Shown: piece after piece, positions 45,885-57,016 of the stretch | Numbering within the stretch: the stretch's first letter is position 1 | How the letters are laid out: the number at the start of each line of letters is the position of its first letter | DNA from: Serratia surfactantfaciens | GTDB lineage: Bacteria > Pseudomonadota > Gammaproteobacteria > Enterobacterales > Enterobacteriaceae | Assembly: GCF_001642805.2 (NCBI RefSeq) | Contig: NZ_CP016948.1 | Location: forward strand, 4,712,001-4,776,000 | Length of the DNA stretch: 64,000 bases | Reading direction: 5' to 3' | Made by a program: the position numbers and the translations under genes | The notes under the pieces: generated by a model | What the model saw: only the letters and a program-made list of their open reading frames with translations | Told to the model about the DNA's origin: nothing | Database searches by the model: none

Positions 45885-46157
45885 ATGAACAAGACTCAAC
45901 TGATTGATGTAATCGCGGACAAGGCTGACCTTTCCAAAGCACAAGCTAAACTGGCTCTGGAATCCACCCTGGCTGCTATTACTGAGTCTCTGAAAGAAGG
46001 TGATGCAGTACAATTGGTTGGCTTCGGTACTTTCAAAGTAAACCATCGTAGCGAGCGCACTGGCCGCAACCCGCAGACTGGCAAAGAAATCAAAATCGCA
46101 GCAGCCAACGTGCCTGCGTTCGTTTCTGGCAAAGCACTGAAAGACGCTGTTAAATAA
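45885..46157 (+). CDS. hupA: DNA-binding protein HU-alpha
   Basis: HU is a small histone-like dimer that bends and compacts DNA. The 90-residue product reads [20 protein letters not shown] at the start and has the DNA-contacting beta-arm [12 protein letters not shown] near residues 60-71, ending KALKDAVK. It is HU-alpha rather than beta by position next to yjaG. TAAGGATAA gives a good ribosome site. The 189 bases upstream must hold the promoter; in E. coli it responds to CRP and Fis, but I see no site clear enough to mark. Confidence 0.96.
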   Translation: MNKTQLIDVIADKADLSKAQAKLALESTLAAITESLKEGDAVQLVGFGTFKVNHRSERTGRNPQTGKEIKIAAANVPAFVSGKALKDAVK

Positions 46158-46193
46158 GACCGCGCCTCGGTGAAAAGTTTAAACAGGGGGGCG

Positions 46194-46865
46194 ATGATGC
46201 CCCTTTTGTTTACTCGTCGGGCGTTCATGGCCGCCGGCATTGCCCTCGGTCTGAGCGCCTGCAGTTTCCATTCCGATATCCCCAGCTTTACCGCCAGCGG
46301 CTTCGTGGCCGATCAGGGCGTGATACGCCTGTGGCGTAAAGACGATGAGCAACACCGCCCACAGGTGCTGGTCAGCGTCTATAGCCCTTACCGAGGGCCG
46401 GGCACCATCACCACGCTGTACACCTATCAGGGCGACGTGCTGCGCCAAATCAAACGCAACGACGCTGACGGCGATCGAGATTCCATTCAGCTGCGCTTTG
46501 CCGACGACGGCACGGTGAGCTTTATGCAGCGCCAGTTGGCGACGCGCCGCGAACCGCTGACCAGCGATGAAATCGCCCTGTACCAATATCAGGCGCGGCG
46601 TATCCTCGAAGTGAGCAATGCGCTGCGCGCCGGCAAGGTCAAATTGCTGCAGGGGCGTTGGATGCAGGGCCAGGTGCAAACCTGCGACGGCCAGCGCTTA
46701 AAACCTGGGCTGGATGCCGCCGCCATCGTCTGGATCGAGAAGCGCGCTCGCAGCAGCAGCCGGCCGGTGAGCGTCGCCTGGCTGGAAGCGCCGGAAGGCA
46801 GCGAGCTGCTGCTGGTGGCTAACGACGACTTCTGCAGCTGGGAACCGAAAGAAGACCAGCTATAA
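46194..46865 (+). CDS. yjaH: DUF1481 lipoprotein YjaH
   Basis: The roughly 223-residue product begins MMPLLFTRRAFMAAGIALGL followed by SACSF. That is a lipoprotein signal with lipobox LSAC, so the cysteine near residue 22 should be acylated. The +2 residue is serine, which favours outer-membrane sorting. The rest is the DUF1481 fold of unknown function. Start choice is open: ATG at 46194, ATG at 46197, or an earlier GTG at 46170. The run of six G before the ATGs suits 46197 best for spacing, and the two ATGs differ by one residue. It follows hupA by 36 bases and converges on purD. Confidence 0.82.
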   Translation: MMPLLFTRRAFMAAGIALGLSACSFHSDIPSFTASGFVADQGVIRLWRKDDEQHRPQVLVSVYSPYRGPGTITTLYTYQGDVLRQIKRNDADGDRDSIQLRFADDGTVSFMQRQLATRREPLTSDEIALYQYQARRILEVSNALRAGKVKLLQGRWMQGQVQTCDGQRLKPGLDAAAIVWIEKRARSSSRPVSVAWLEAPEGSELLLVANDDFCSWEPKEDQL

Positions 46866-46889
46866 AAAAGGCCCCGCGCTGCGGAGCCT
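46864..46889 (-). terminator. Terminator of purHD
   Basis: AGGC...CCGC pairs with GCGG...GCCT with one mismatch. On the minus strand the stem is followed by six T residues, 26 bases after the purD stop. It also lies at the end of the convergent yjaH. Confidence 0.82.
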
Positions 46890-46914
46890 CTTGTCATGAC
46901 CGTGAAAGGTCAAA

Positions 46915-48198
46915 TCATTTGCCGCGCGCGATCGCGCGATAACCGATATCTTTGCGGCAGAAGCTGCCCGGCCAGTGGATGCCTTCCGCCAGCTGATAGG
47001 CGCGTTGCTGCGCCTGCGCCACGGTGTCGCCCAATGCGGTGACGCACAGCACGCGACCGCCGCTGGTGACGACGTCATCGCCCTGCAGGCGCGTACCGGC
47101 GTGGAAGACTTTACCCTCGGCGCTTTCCTGTTGCGGCAGCCCCTGGATAACCTCGCCGTTGCGGTAGTCACCCGGATAACCGCCGGCCGCCAGCACCACG
47201 CCGAGCGCAGGACGCTCGTCCCAGTCGGAGGTTTTCTCGTTCAGGCGGCCTTCGGCGCCCGCCAGGCACAGCTCCACCAGATCGGAACGCAGGCGCAGCA
47301 TGATCGGTTGGGTTTCCGGATCGCCAAAACGACAGTTGAATTCGATCACCTTCGGCTGACCGTCGGCGGAGATCATCAGGCCGGCGTACAGGAAGCCGAC
47401 GTAGGTGTTGCCTTCCGCCGCCATGCCACGCACCGTCGGCCAGATCACCTGATCCATGGCGCGCTGGTGGATTTCGTCGGTCACTACCGGTGCCGGAGAA
47501 TAGGCGCCCATACCGCCGGTGTTCGGGCCGGTGTCGCCGTCGCCGACGCGCTTGTGGTCCTGGCTGGTGGCCATCGGCACCACGTTCTCGCCGTCGACCA
47601 TCACGATGAAGCTGGCTTCTTCGCCGTCGAGGAACTCTTCCACGACGATGCGATGGCCGGCGTCGCCGAAGGCATTGCCGGCCAACATGTCGCGCACCGC
47701 TTCTTCCGCTTCCTGCAGCGTCATCGCGACGATCACGCCCTTACCGGCCGCCAGGCCATCGGCCTTGATGACGATCGGCGCGCCTTTGCGGCGCACGTAG
47801 GCCAGCGCCGGCTCCACCTCGGTGAAGTTTTCATATTCGGCGGTCGGGATGCGGTGGCGCGCCAGGAAATCCTTGGTGAAGGCTTTGGAGCCTTCGAGCT
47901 GTGCGGCGGCCTGTGATGGGCCGAAAATTTTCAGACCGGCGGCCTGGAAGGCGTCGACCACGCCGATCACCAGCGGCGCTTCCGGCCCGACGATGGTCAG
48001 ACCGATGTCATGGCTCTGGGCGAAAGCGACCAGGGCGGGGATGTCGGTGGCGGCGATCGCCACGTTTTCCAGATTGGCTTCCAGCGCGGTGCCGGCATTG
48101 CCCGGCGCAACATAGACTTTATCCGCCAGCGGAGACTGGGCGGCTTTCCAGGCCAGCGCGTGCTCGCGCCCGCCGTTGCCGATAATCAAAATGTTCAT
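46915..48198 (-). CDS. purD: Phosphoribosylamine-glycine ligase PurD
   Basis: PurD (GAR synthetase) joins phosphoribosylamine and glycine with ATP, the second step of purine synthesis. The 427-residue product (E. coli 429) starts MNILIIGNGGREHALAWKAA. It has the ATP-grasp signatures APIVIKADGLAAGKGVIVA near residues 137-155, the family motif RFGDPETQ near 287-294, and the C-terminal domain that begins LGVVLAAGGYPG. An in-frame ATG at 48240 is not in the family. It follows purH by 48 bases and is expected to share the purH promoter and PurR control. Confidence 0.97.
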   Translation of the reverse strand: MNILIIGNGGREHALAWKAAQSPLADKVYVAPGNAGTALEANLENVAIAATDIPALVAFAQSHDIGLTIVGPEAPLVIGVVDAFQAAGLKIFGPSQAAAQLEGSKAFTKDFLARHRIPTAEYENFTEVEPALAYVRRKGAPIVIKADGLAAGKGVIVAMTLQEAEEAVRDMLAGNAFGDAGHRIVVEEFLDGEEASFIVMVDGENVVPMATSQDHKRVGDGDTGPNTGGMGAYSPAPVVTDEIHQRAMDQVIWPTVRGMAAEGNTYVGFLYAGLMISADGQPKVIEFNCRFGDPETQPIMLRLRSDLVELCLAGAEGRLNEKTSDWDERPALGVVLAAGGYPGDYRNGEVIQGLPQQESAEGKVFHAGTRLQGDDVVTSGGRVLCVTALGDTVAQAQQRAYQLAEGIHWPGSFCRKDIGYRAIARGK

Positions 48199-48246
48199 CA
48201 GGGGCTCCACGAATGGCGTGCGCCGGAGCGCACGCGGCAAAAGGAA

Positions 48247-49836
48247 TTAATGGCGGAAGTGACGCATGTCGGTGAAGATCATCGCAATGCCGTGTTCGTT
48301 GGCGGCGGCGATCACTTCGTCGTCGCGGATCGAACCGCCCGGCTGGATCACGCAGGTGATGCCAACCGCCGCTGCGGCGTCGATGCCGTCGCGGAACGGG
48401 AAGAAGGCGTCGGAGGCCATGGCGGAGCCTTTTACTTCCAGCCCTTCGTCGCCCGCTTTGATGCCGGCGATCTTGGCGGAGTAAACGCGGCTCATCTGGC
48501 CGGCGCCTATGCCGATGGTCATATTGTCACGCGCATACACGATAGCGTTGGATTTCACGAACTTGGCCACTTTCCAGCAGAACAGCGCGTCACGCAGTTC
48601 CTGTTCGGTCGGCTGGCGCTCTGATACCACGCGCAGATCGCCGGCGGTCACCATGCCCAGATCGCGATCCTGCACCAGCAGCCCGCCGTTGACGCGTTTG
48701 AAGTCCAGCCCAGCCACGCGTTGCTGCCACTGGCCGCAGGCCAGCACGCGCACGTTCTGTTTGGCGGCCAGCAGGGAGCGCGCTTCCTGGGTGACGCTTG
48801 GCGCAATGATCACTTCCACGAACTGGCGGCTGATGATCGCCTGTGCGGTGGCGGCGTCCAGTTCGCGGTTAAAGGCGATGATGCCGCCGAAGGCGGAGGT
48901 CGGGTCGGTTTGGTAAGCACGCTCGTAGGCGGCCAGGATGTCGTCGCCGATCGCCACGCCGCAAGGGTTGGCGTGCTTGACGATCACGCAGGCCGGTTCG
49001 GCGAACTCTTTCACGCATTCCAGCGCGGCGTCGGTATCGGCGATGTTGTTATAGGACAGCGCTTTGCCTTGCAGCTGTTCGGCGGTCGCGACGGACGCTT
49101 CCTTTACCTCTTCCTCTATATAGAAGGCGGCCTGCTGGTGGCTGTTCTCACCGTAGCGCATATCCTGCTTCTTAATGTAGTTGAGGTTCAGGGTGCGCGG
49201 GAAGCGGCCGGACGGCTGCTCGGTCTCGCCGTGGTACGCCGGCACCAGCGCGCCGAAGTAGTTGGCGATCATGCTGTCGTAGGCGGCGGTGTGTTCGAAA
49301 GCTTTGATGGCGAGATCGAAACGGGTGGCATAGCGCAGCGAACCGTCGTTGTTGTCCATCTCGGTAATGATGGCGGCGTAGTCGCTGCTCTTCACTACGA
49401 TGGCGACGTCTTTATGGTTCTTGGCGGCGGAGCGCACCATGGTCGGGCCGCCGATATCGATATTCTCGACCGCATCCTCCAGCGAGCAATCCGGGCGCGC
49501 CACGGTTTGGGCGAACGGGTACAGATTGACGACCACCATGTCGATAGGCTTGATGTCATGCTGATTCATGACGGCATCGTCCTGGCCGCGGCGGCCGAGA
49601 ATGCCGCCGTGGACTTTAGGGTGCAGGGTTTTGACTCGTCCGTCCATCATTTCCGGGAAACCGGTGTAGTCGGAAACTTCGGTAACGGACAGACCGGCGT
49701 CTGCCAGCAGACGGGCGGTGCCGCCAGTGGAGAGCAGTTCAACGCCGCGCTGGGAAAGCGCTTCGGCGAATTCAACGATACCGGTTTTGTCAGACACGCT
49801 GAGCAGGGCCCGGCGGATTGGACGAGGTTGTTGCAT
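48247..49836 (-). CDS. purH: Bifunctional AICAR formyltransferase / IMP cyclohydrolase PurH
   Basis: PurH performs the last two steps of IMP synthesis. The 529-residue product equals the E. coli length. The N-terminal cyclohydrolase (methylglyoxal-synthase-like fold) starts [20 protein letters not shown] and has [15 protein letters not shown] and [20 protein letters not shown]. The C-terminal transformylase has [10 protein letters not shown] with the catalytic lysine and histidine near residue 267. The open frame extends far upstream to 50274, but [19 protein letters not shown] at 49836 is the family start. It is divergent from the second rrn operon, as purHD is from rrnE in E. coli. Confidence 0.97.
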   Translation of the reverse strand: MQQPRPIRRALLSVSDKTGIVEFAEALSQRGVELLSTGGTARLLADAGLSVTEVSDYTGFPEMMDGRVKTLHPKVHGGILGRRGQDDAVMNQHDIKPIDMVVVNLYPFAQTVARPDCSLEDAVENIDIGGPTMVRSAAKNHKDVAIVVKSSDYAAIITEMDNNDGSLRYATRFDLAIKAFEHTAAYDSMIANYFGALVPAYHGETEQPSGRFPRTLNLNYIKKQDMRYGENSHQQAAFYIEEEVKEASVATAEQLQGKALSYNNIADTDAALECVKEFAEPACVIVKHANPCGVAIGDDILAAYERAYQTDPTSAFGGIIAFNRELDAATAQAIISRQFVEVIIAPSVTQEARSLLAAKQNVRVLACGQWQQRVAGLDFKRVNGGLLVQDRDLGMVTAGDLRVVSERQPTEQELRDALFCWKVAKFVKSNAIVYARDNMTIGIGAGQMSRVYSAKIAGIKAGDEGLEVKGSAMASDAFFPFRDGIDAAAAVGITCVIQPGGSIRDDEVIAAANEHGIAMIFTDMRHFRH

Positions 49837-49998
49837 GGTTTTATCCCTTGGCTTTGAGTCGCAATTAAAGAGCGTTACGTGAATGTCCACCTCGTTCTCT
49901 CTATAAAGCGCGGTTTTTTGCCTTATAAAGGGAGGGACAGGCACAAATTCAGGTAACGCCCCCATAAAAGGGGGATCGTTTCGTCGCGGGGAATTGTA

Positions 49999-50014
49999 GC
50001 GAAAACGTTTGCGT
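49999..50014. promoter_or_regulatory. PurR operator of purHD
   Basis: Read on the minus strand, ACGCAAACGTTTTCGC matches the 16-base PurR consensus ACGCAAACGTTTTCNT at all but the last base or two. It lies 163 bases before the purH start and 118 bases before the rrn P1 -35. Repression by PurR with hypoxanthine or guanine is expected. Confidence 0.9.
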
Positions 50015-50131
50015 GGCGCTCGTAAATTTTCCGTACAAATCGCATCTGTGGATAACACTGTGTGCAAGTGGGTATAAGGCGGGGTTTTGCTGTGGAATGC
50101 AGCGAACGATCGTTTTTGCTGAAAATACCTG

Positions 50132-50267
50132 TTGCGGCCTGCGAGGAACTCCCTATAATGCGCCTCCATCGACACGGAACATGTGAACAACTTCACAGAG
50201 TATCCGGGGGTCGCAGAGAAAAAATCCTGAAAATTAGGGTTGACTCTGAAAGAGGAAAGCGTAATAT
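50132..50267 (+). promoter_or_regulatory. Tandem rRNA promoters P1 and P2, second rrn copy
   Basis: P1 has TTGCGG (50132-50137), a 16-base spacer and TATAAT (50154-50159). P2 has TTGACT (50240-50245), a 16-base spacer and TAATAT (50262-50267). The hexamers and spacings equal those of the first copy, but the sequence between and around them differs. The two operons therefore have separate promoter regions and a shared transcribed part. Confidence 0.9.
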
Positions 50268-50306
50268 ACGCCACCTCGAGTTAGCAAGCGAAAGCGCCTA
50301 ACTCAC

Positions 50307-50318
50307 TGCTCTTTAACA
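50307..50318 (+). promoter_or_regulatory. rrn leader boxA, second copy
   Basis: TGCTCTTTAACA, identical to the first copy and in the same place relative to P2 and the 16S. Confidence 0.9.
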
Positions 50319-50473
50319 ATTTATCAGACAATCTGTGTGGGCACTCCACAAGACGATATCCAGCATCTTCGGATGCAAAAAAATATCAAGTCTTGAAGAG
50401 TGACTAACTGAAGTAAAATTCATGCAGTAAATCTTTGAGCATCGCTTCTCGAGTGGAAGCAAATCAAGCTTTT

Positions 50474-51869
<1,396 letters not shown>

Positions 51870-51877
51870 TGGCGGGC

Positions 51878-51920
51878 AGTGTGGGGTCTCCCCATGCGAG
51901 AGTAGGACACTGCCAGGCAT
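51878..51920 (+). rRNA. rrf: Last 43 bases of 5S rRNA fused to the second truncated 16S
   Basis: Identical to 13434-13476: AGTGTGGGGTCTCCCC through ACTGCCAGGCAT. The same eight unexplained bases TGGCGGGC (51870-51877) lie between it and the 16S. Confidence 0.85.
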
Positions 51921-51934
51921 CAAACAAAGCCGAA

Positions 51935-51963
51935 AGCCCTGAACTGACGTTCAGGGCTTTTTG
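51935..51963 (+). terminator. rrn operon terminator, second copy
   Basis: Same perfect ten-base stem, TGAC loop and T run as in the first copy. Confidence 0.92.
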
Positions 51964-51975
51964 CTATGCGTAAAA

Positions 51976-52002
51976 AACAAAAAAGCGCAGCTACGCTGCG
52001 CT
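51976..52002 (-). terminator. Distal terminator downstream of actP, facing the rrn operon
   Basis: AGCGCAG (51984-51990) pairs with CTGCGCT (51996-52002). Read on the minus strand it is followed by a long T-rich run. Together with the next hairpin it insulates convergent actP and rrn transcription. Confidence 0.75.
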
Positions 52003-52037
52003 GCTTTACCCAACTTCTCTCCGACAGGCAGCCAGAG

Positions 52038-52058
52038 AAAAGGCCCCGAAGGGCCTTT
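52038..52058 (-). terminator. Terminator of acs-yjcH-actP
   Basis: AAAGGCCC (52039-52046) pairs perfectly with GGGCCTTT (52051-52058) around CGAA. On the minus strand the loop reads TTCG and a TTTT run follows, 38 bases after the actP stop. Confidence 0.85.
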
Positions 52059-52095
52059 GATTAGGGTGTGTTTGCTTTTTTCACTTATTATTCGG

Positions 52096-53757
52096 TTAAT
52101 GCGAGCTGCCCTGAGAGATGCCCAGTCCGGTTTGCGAACGGACAAACTGGGCCCGGAAGCGTTCCCTTTCTTGCTGTCCAGCCAGCGAGCCGTCGGTTAT
52201 CGAGAACAGCCAGGTGCCGACAAAGGCCACGATCATCGAGAACAGCGCCGGATATTCATACGGATAAATCGGTTTTTCATGGCCGAGGATCTGCACCCAG
52301 ATCGTCGGGCCGAGGATCATCAGTATCACCGCCGTCAGCAGGCCCAGCCAGCCGCCAATCATCGCGCCACGGGTAGTCAAACGCGACCAGTACATCGACA
52401 GGATGATGATAGGGAAGTTACAGCTGGCGGCGATGGAGAACGCCAACCCGACCATAAAGGCGATGTTCTGCTTCTCGAACAAAATCCCCAGCGCAATGGC
52501 GACCAGCCCCAGCACCACGACGGTGATCTTGGAGACCTTCAGCTCATCGCGCTCGGTCGCCTTGCCGTTTTTCATCACGCTGGCGTAGAGATCGTGGGAC
52601 ACTGCCGAGGCGCCGGCCAGCGTCAGGCCCGCAACCACCGCCAGAATGGTGGCGAAGGCTACCGCCGAGATAAAGCCGAGGAAGAAGTTGCCACCAACGG
52701 CATTGGCCAGGTGCACCGCCGCCATGTTGGTGCCGCCCAGCAGCGCGCCGGTGGCGTCTTTGAACGCCGGATTGGCGCTGACCAGCAAGATGGCGCCGAA
52801 GCCGATGATAAAGGTCAGGATATAGAAGTAACCGATAAAGCCGGTGGCGTAGAACACGCTCTTGCGCGCTTCCTTGGCGTCGCTGACGGTGAAGAAGCGC
52901 ATCAGGATGTGCGGCAGGCCGGCGGTGCCGAACATCAGCGCCAAACCGAGCGACAGCGCGGAGATCGGATCGGAGACCAGGCCGCCGGGGCTCATGATGG
53001 CGATGCCTTTCGGGTGCACCTTCACCGCTTCGGCGAACAGGGTATTGAAGTCGAAGTTAACCGACTTCATCACCATCAGCGCCATAAAGCTGGCGCCTGC
53101 CAGCAGCAGCACCGCTTTGATGATCTGCACCCAGGTGGTGGCCAACATGCCGCCGAACAGCACATACAGCACCATCAGAATGCCGACCAGGATCACCGCC
53201 ACGTGGTAGTTGAGCCCGAACAGCAACTGGATCAGTTTGCCGGCGCCGACCATCTGCGCGATCAGATACAGCGCCACCACCACCAACGAGCCGCAGGCCG
53301 ACAGGGTGCGGATCGGTTTCTGCTGCAGGCGGTAAGAGGCGACGTCGGCAAAGGTATAGCGGCCGAGGTTGCGCAGGCGCTCCGCGATCAGAAACAGAAT
53401 GATCGGCCAGCCGATGAGGAAGCCGATGGAGTAGATCAGGCCATCATAGCCCGAGGTGTAAACCAGAGCGGAGATGCCGAGGAACGAGGCGGCGGACATG
53501 AAGTCGCCGGCGATCGCCAGGCCGTTTTGCAGGCCGGTGATACGCCCGCCTGCGGTGTAGTAGTCCTGACGGGAACGGGTGCGTTTGGACGCCCAGTAGG
53601 TGATGTACAGGGTGGCGCCGACAAACAGGATAAACATCACGATCGCCTGGATGTTCAACGGCTGACGATGCACTTCGCCGCCGATGGCGTCGGCGCGGGC
53701 CAGGCCGGGCAACAGCAGCAGCGCGGCGGCGGAGAGGGCGGAACATAAGCGTTTCAT
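52096..53757 (-). CDS. actP: Acetate/glycolate:cation symporter ActP
   Basis: ActP takes up acetate with a cation across the inner membrane. The 553-residue product (E. coli 549) belongs to the sodium:solute symporter family. It has an N-terminal signal-like segment ([22 protein letters not shown]) and about 13 membrane helices. [20 protein letters not shown] near residues 103-122 holds ion-site residues, and [18 protein letters not shown] is the family signature. Its first codon overlaps the yjcH stop by four bases. The acs-yjcH-actP operon lets the cell recapture acetate and convert it to acetyl-CoA. Confidence 0.96.
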   Translation of the reverse strand: MKRLCSALSAAALLLLPGLARADAIGGEVHRQPLNIQAIVMFILFVGATLYITYWASKRTRSRQDYYTAGGRITGLQNGLAIAGDFMSAASFLGISALVYTSGYDGLIYSIGFLIGWPIILFLIAERLRNLGRYTFADVASYRLQQKPIRTLSACGSLVVVALYLIAQMVGAGKLIQLLFGLNYHVAVILVGILMVLYVLFGGMLATTWVQIIKAVLLLAGASFMALMVMKSVNFDFNTLFAEAVKVHPKGIAIMSPGGLVSDPISALSLGLALMFGTAGLPHILMRFFTVSDAKEARKSVFYATGFIGYFYILTFIIGFGAILLVSANPAFKDATGALLGGTNMAAVHLANAVGGNFFLGFISAVAFATILAVVAGLTLAGASAVSHDLYASVMKNGKATERDELKVSKITVVVLGLVAIALGILFEKQNIAFMVGLAFSIAASCNFPIIILSMYWSRLTTRGAMIGGWLGLLTAVILMILGPTIWVQILGHEKPIYPYEYPALFSMIVAFVGTWLFSITDGSLAGQQERERFRAQFVRSQTGLGISQGSSH

Positions 53758-54065
53758 TGTTTCACCTCGCGCAGAATTTCTGCGGTGAGGCGGTCAAACT
53801 CGCCGTTGGCGCGAAACACGTAGATTCCGGTCAAGACGAAAGAGATCACGATCAGCCCGACGCCGACCGGGATCCCGCGGGTGATGGTCGATCCGACGGC
53901 GATCGGCGTGCCGAGCCACTGAGGATCGAAGGCGATCAATAGAATAAAGCCGACATACAGCGCCAGCGTAATCAGCGAAAGCAGCCAGGCGAACCGGCCG
54001 CGTTTTCTTACCAGCTCTTTAAAGCGCGGGTTTTCTTCAATCCCTTGATAAATGGTGTCATTCAT
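53754..54065 (-). CDS. yjcH: DUF485 inner-membrane protein YjcH
   Basis: The 103-residue product has two membrane helices (about residues 25-47 and 60-82), typical of DUF485 proteins, which are almost always encoded between acetyl-CoA synthetase and an acetate symporter. It may help ActP assembly or activity, but its role is not established. It starts [19 protein letters not shown], lies 91 bases after acs, and overlaps actP by four bases. Confidence 0.93.
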   Translation of the reverse strand: MNDTIYQGIEENPRFKELVRKRGRFAWLLSLITLALYVGFILLIAFDPQWLGTPIAVGSTITRGIPVGVGLIVISFVLTGIYVFRANGEFDRLTAEILREVKQ

Positions 54066-54156
54066 CAGTGTGTCTCCAGTCGGTATTGAGAGAGTACGCC
54101 GCGCCAGGGCCGCTCAACGGCGCGTTATCCGAATGAGCGGCCTGAAGCGGCGTAAA

Positions 54157-56115
54157 TTATGACGGTACTTTCATTGATTGTTTTTCTTCCAACAGCTTGT
54201 CGACTACGGCCGGATCCGCCAGCGTGGAGGTATCCCCCAGGTTGCTGGTGTCACCGGCGGCAATTTTGCGCAGGATACGCCGCATGATCTTGCCGGAACG
54301 CGTTTTGGGCAGCGAATCTGTCCAATGCAGCACGTCCGGCGTGGCGATCGGCCCTATCTCTTTGCGCACCCAGTTGCGCACTTCGGCATAGAGCTCCGGC
54401 GTTGGTTCTTCGCCGTGGTTCAGCGTGATATAGGCGTAGATCGCCTGGCCTTTGATGTTATGAGGAATGCCGACCACCGCCGCTTCGGCGATTTTCGGAT
54501 GCGACACTAGCGCGGATTCGATCTCGGCGGTGCCCAGACGGTGGCCAGAGACATTCAGCACGTCGTCGACGCGGCCGGTGATCCAGTAATAACCGTCCTC
54601 GTCGCGGCGGGCGCCGTCGCCGCTGAAGTACATGCCTTTGAAGGTCGAGAAGTAGGTCTGCTCGAAGCGCTCATGATCACCGAACAGGGTGCGCGCCTGG
54701 CCCGGCCAGGAGTCGACGATCACCAGGTTGCCTTCGCAGGCGCCCTCCTGCGGTGTGCCGACGTTATCGACCAGCGCCGGCTGTACGCCGAAGAAAGGCC
54801 GCGTGGCGGAACCGGCCTTCAGCTCAGTGGCGCCCGGCAGCGGAGTAATCATGAAGCCGCCGGTTTCGGTTTGCCACCAGGTGTCGACGATCGGGCATTT
54901 CGCGTTGCCTATCTTGTTGTAGTACCACTCCCAGGCTTCCGGGTTGATCGGTTCGCCGACCGAGCCCATGATGCGCAACGAATCGCGCCGGGTGCCCTCG
55001 ATCGCCTTGTCGCCTTCGGCCATCAGGGCGCGAATGGCGGTTGGCGCGGTATACAGAATGTTGACCTGATGCTTGTCGATCACCTGCGACAGGCGGTTGA
55101 CGCCCGGGTAGTTAGGCACGCCTTCGAACATCAGGGTGATGGCGCCGCAGGCCAGCGGGCCATACAACAGATAGCTGTGACCGGTGACCCAACCCACGTC
55201 GGCGGTGCACCAGTAAACGTCGCCATCGTGATAGTCGAAGACATACTTGAAGGTCATCGCGGCGTACACCAGGTAGCCGCCGGTGGTGTGCAGCACGCCC
55301 TTCGGCTTGCCGGTCGAGCCGGAGGTGTACAGGATAAATAGCGGATCTTCGGCGCTCACTTCTTCTGGCGGGCAGTCGGCGGAAACGTCCTGAGTCAGCT
55401 CATGCCACCACAGATCTCGCCCTTCCTGCCAATACCCCGGTTTACCGGTGCGTTTGAACACCACCACGTTCGCCACGCTGACCACGCCGGGATTTTTCAG
55501 CGCGTCGTCGACGTTCTTTTTCAGCGGCACGGCGCGGCCGGCGCGCAGGCCTTCATCGGCGGTGATCACCAGTTTGGCGTTGGAATCGATAATGCGTCCG
55601 GCGACCGCTTCCGGCGAGAAGCCGCCGAAGATCACCGAATGGACGGCGCCGATGCGCGCGCAGGCCAGCATGGCGACCGCCGCCTCCGGCACCATCGGCA
55701 TATAGATAGCCACCACGTCCCCTTTTTTCACGCCGAGCTTTTTCAGCACGTTGGCGAACTGGCAGACATCATGATGCAACTGTTTGTAAGTCACTTTCTT
55801 GGATTGGGTCGGATCATCGCCTTCCCAGATGATGGCGGTTTGGTCGCCGCGCTCGGCCAGATGGCGGTCCAGACAGTTGGCCGACAGGTTCAACGTGCCG
55901 TCTTCAAACCAACGAATGCTGACGTGGCCCGGATCGAACGAAGTGTTTTTAACTTTGGTATAGGGTTTGATCCAGTCCAGGATTTTGCCATGCTCACCCC
56001 AGAAAGCCTCTGGGTCTTGAACCGACTGTTGATAATACTGTTGGTATTGTGCCGGATTAATCAGGGCGCGTTCTGCAATTGCAGAAGGAATAGCGTGTTT
56101 ATGCAGTTGGCTCAT
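54157..56115 (-). CDS. acs: Acetyl-coenzyme A synthetase
   Basis: Acs converts acetate, ATP and CoA to acetyl-CoA through acetyl-AMP, the high-affinity route used at low acetate. The 652-residue product equals the E. coli length. [20 protein letters not shown] is the AMP-binding loop near residues 263-282, [10 protein letters not shown] follows near 411-420, and [14 protein letters not shown] leads into the mobile C-terminal domain. [15 protein letters not shown] carries the catalytic lysine near 609, which in the family is turned off by acetylation. It is the first gene of acs-yjcH-actP. In E. coli this operon needs CRP; a 900-base upstream region is present, but I cannot point to a firm CRP site. 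Confidence 0.97.
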   Translation of the reverse strand: MSQLHKHAIPSAIAERALINPAQYQQYYQQSVQDPEAFWGEHGKILDWIKPYTKVKNTSFDPGHVSIRWFEDGTLNLSANCLDRHLAERGDQTAIIWEGDDPTQSKKVTYKQLHHDVCQFANVLKKLGVKKGDVVAIYMPMVPEAAVAMLACARIGAVHSVIFGGFSPEAVAGRIIDSNAKLVITADEGLRAGRAVPLKKNVDDALKNPGVVSVANVVVFKRTGKPGYWQEGRDLWWHELTQDVSADCPPEEVSAEDPLFILYTSGSTGKPKGVLHTTGGYLVYAAMTFKYVFDYHDGDVYWCTADVGWVTGHSYLLYGPLACGAITLMFEGVPNYPGVNRLSQVIDKHQVNILYTAPTAIRALMAEGDKAIEGTRRDSLRIMGSVGEPINPEAWEWYYNKIGNAKCPIVDTWWQTETGGFMITPLPGATELKAGSATRPFFGVQPALVDNVGTPQEGACEGNLVIVDSWPGQARTLFGDHERFEQTYFSTFKGMYFSGDGARRDEDGYYWITGRVDDVLNVSGHRLGTAEIESALVSHPKIAEAAVVGIPHNIKGQAIYAYITLNHGEEPTPELYAEVRNWVRKEIGPIATPDVLHWTDSLPKTRSGKIMRRILRKIAAGDTSNLGDTSTLADPAVVDKLLEEKQSMKVPS

Positions 56116-57016
56116 AGCTTTTCTCCTTGAAGTTGTTAATGATATGTCAACTGAAGGTTAAGTATAGTTTGCTACGATTCTTTGTTTCTTTTTTGCGCGG
56201 CAGATCACGCAACAAAGATATTGATTTGTAATAGTTCTGTCGCATTTGCAGGGCGTATCTATCTCTTTGGCGTTTAAATCATCATAAACCCGCGTTTTTA
56301 GCCAAAAATACTTATCTAAAGAACAAAAAAGAATAAACAACGCCGAGACTATTTGCCTCGTGCTTAATAGCGTGGGGAAGTATTGGCATTATTCCGCGCT
56401 ATAAATCTTTTTGGATTATTTTTCGCTATTAATATTCGAAGTTGGTATTAACGCGATATAACGATAGACGGCACATCCTGAAATAACGTTTTATTAACCT
56501 TTAATTCCTGATGAAAAGTCGGGTGATACCCGAGGGTATTCACTCTGCGGCATCGCTCGATTTTTAAGCTAAATATAAAGTGGCGCTGCATTTATGAGGG
56601 AAAGTGTCACTCGGTAAATTCTCATTTAATTGACTTTTGAGTAACAAAATATAAACATTTGTCGTGGACTAAATATGCAGAATGGACGAAAAATAACGCA
56701 TTTTAATGGCGTTCAAAAAAACGTCGTCGGCACGGTTATGTACTTCATTATATGAAAAATTATGTTTTTAATAACAAGCAATTATGCCATTTGAAATAGT
56801 AACGCGAAATTTTTGTGATTCGATTCAGCGCTCAACCCTGACAAATCAAGGCTTGCAGAGCATGCCGCCCGGATGATACAGATTTATACTGCGTCGCACC
56901 CAGGGCAGGTGAACGCTTCCACTGAATTAACATAAGCCTGTAATAAATGATTAAGTATTCTTTTCGCTGTGTTGCGACTTTGTACGGCGGAAAGAGTCTT
57001 TGAGGACTTTTTGGGT
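56116..57016. other. 901-base A/T-rich region between divergent acs and gltP
   Basis: It must hold both promoters. The composition is much more A/T-rich than either gene, with runs of A and T that would suit nucleoid proteins such as H-NS or Fis. TGTGATTCGATTCA near 56814 is a possible half-match to a CRP site on the gltP side. Two short reading frames lack ribosome sites and family likeness. I see no RNA gene, repeat or mobile element here. Confidence 0.55.

Noticed and set aside
56158..56340. 60-codon frame before acs
   Set aside because: It is cysteine-rich, lies in A/T-rich promoter DNA, has no ribosome site and no family likeness.
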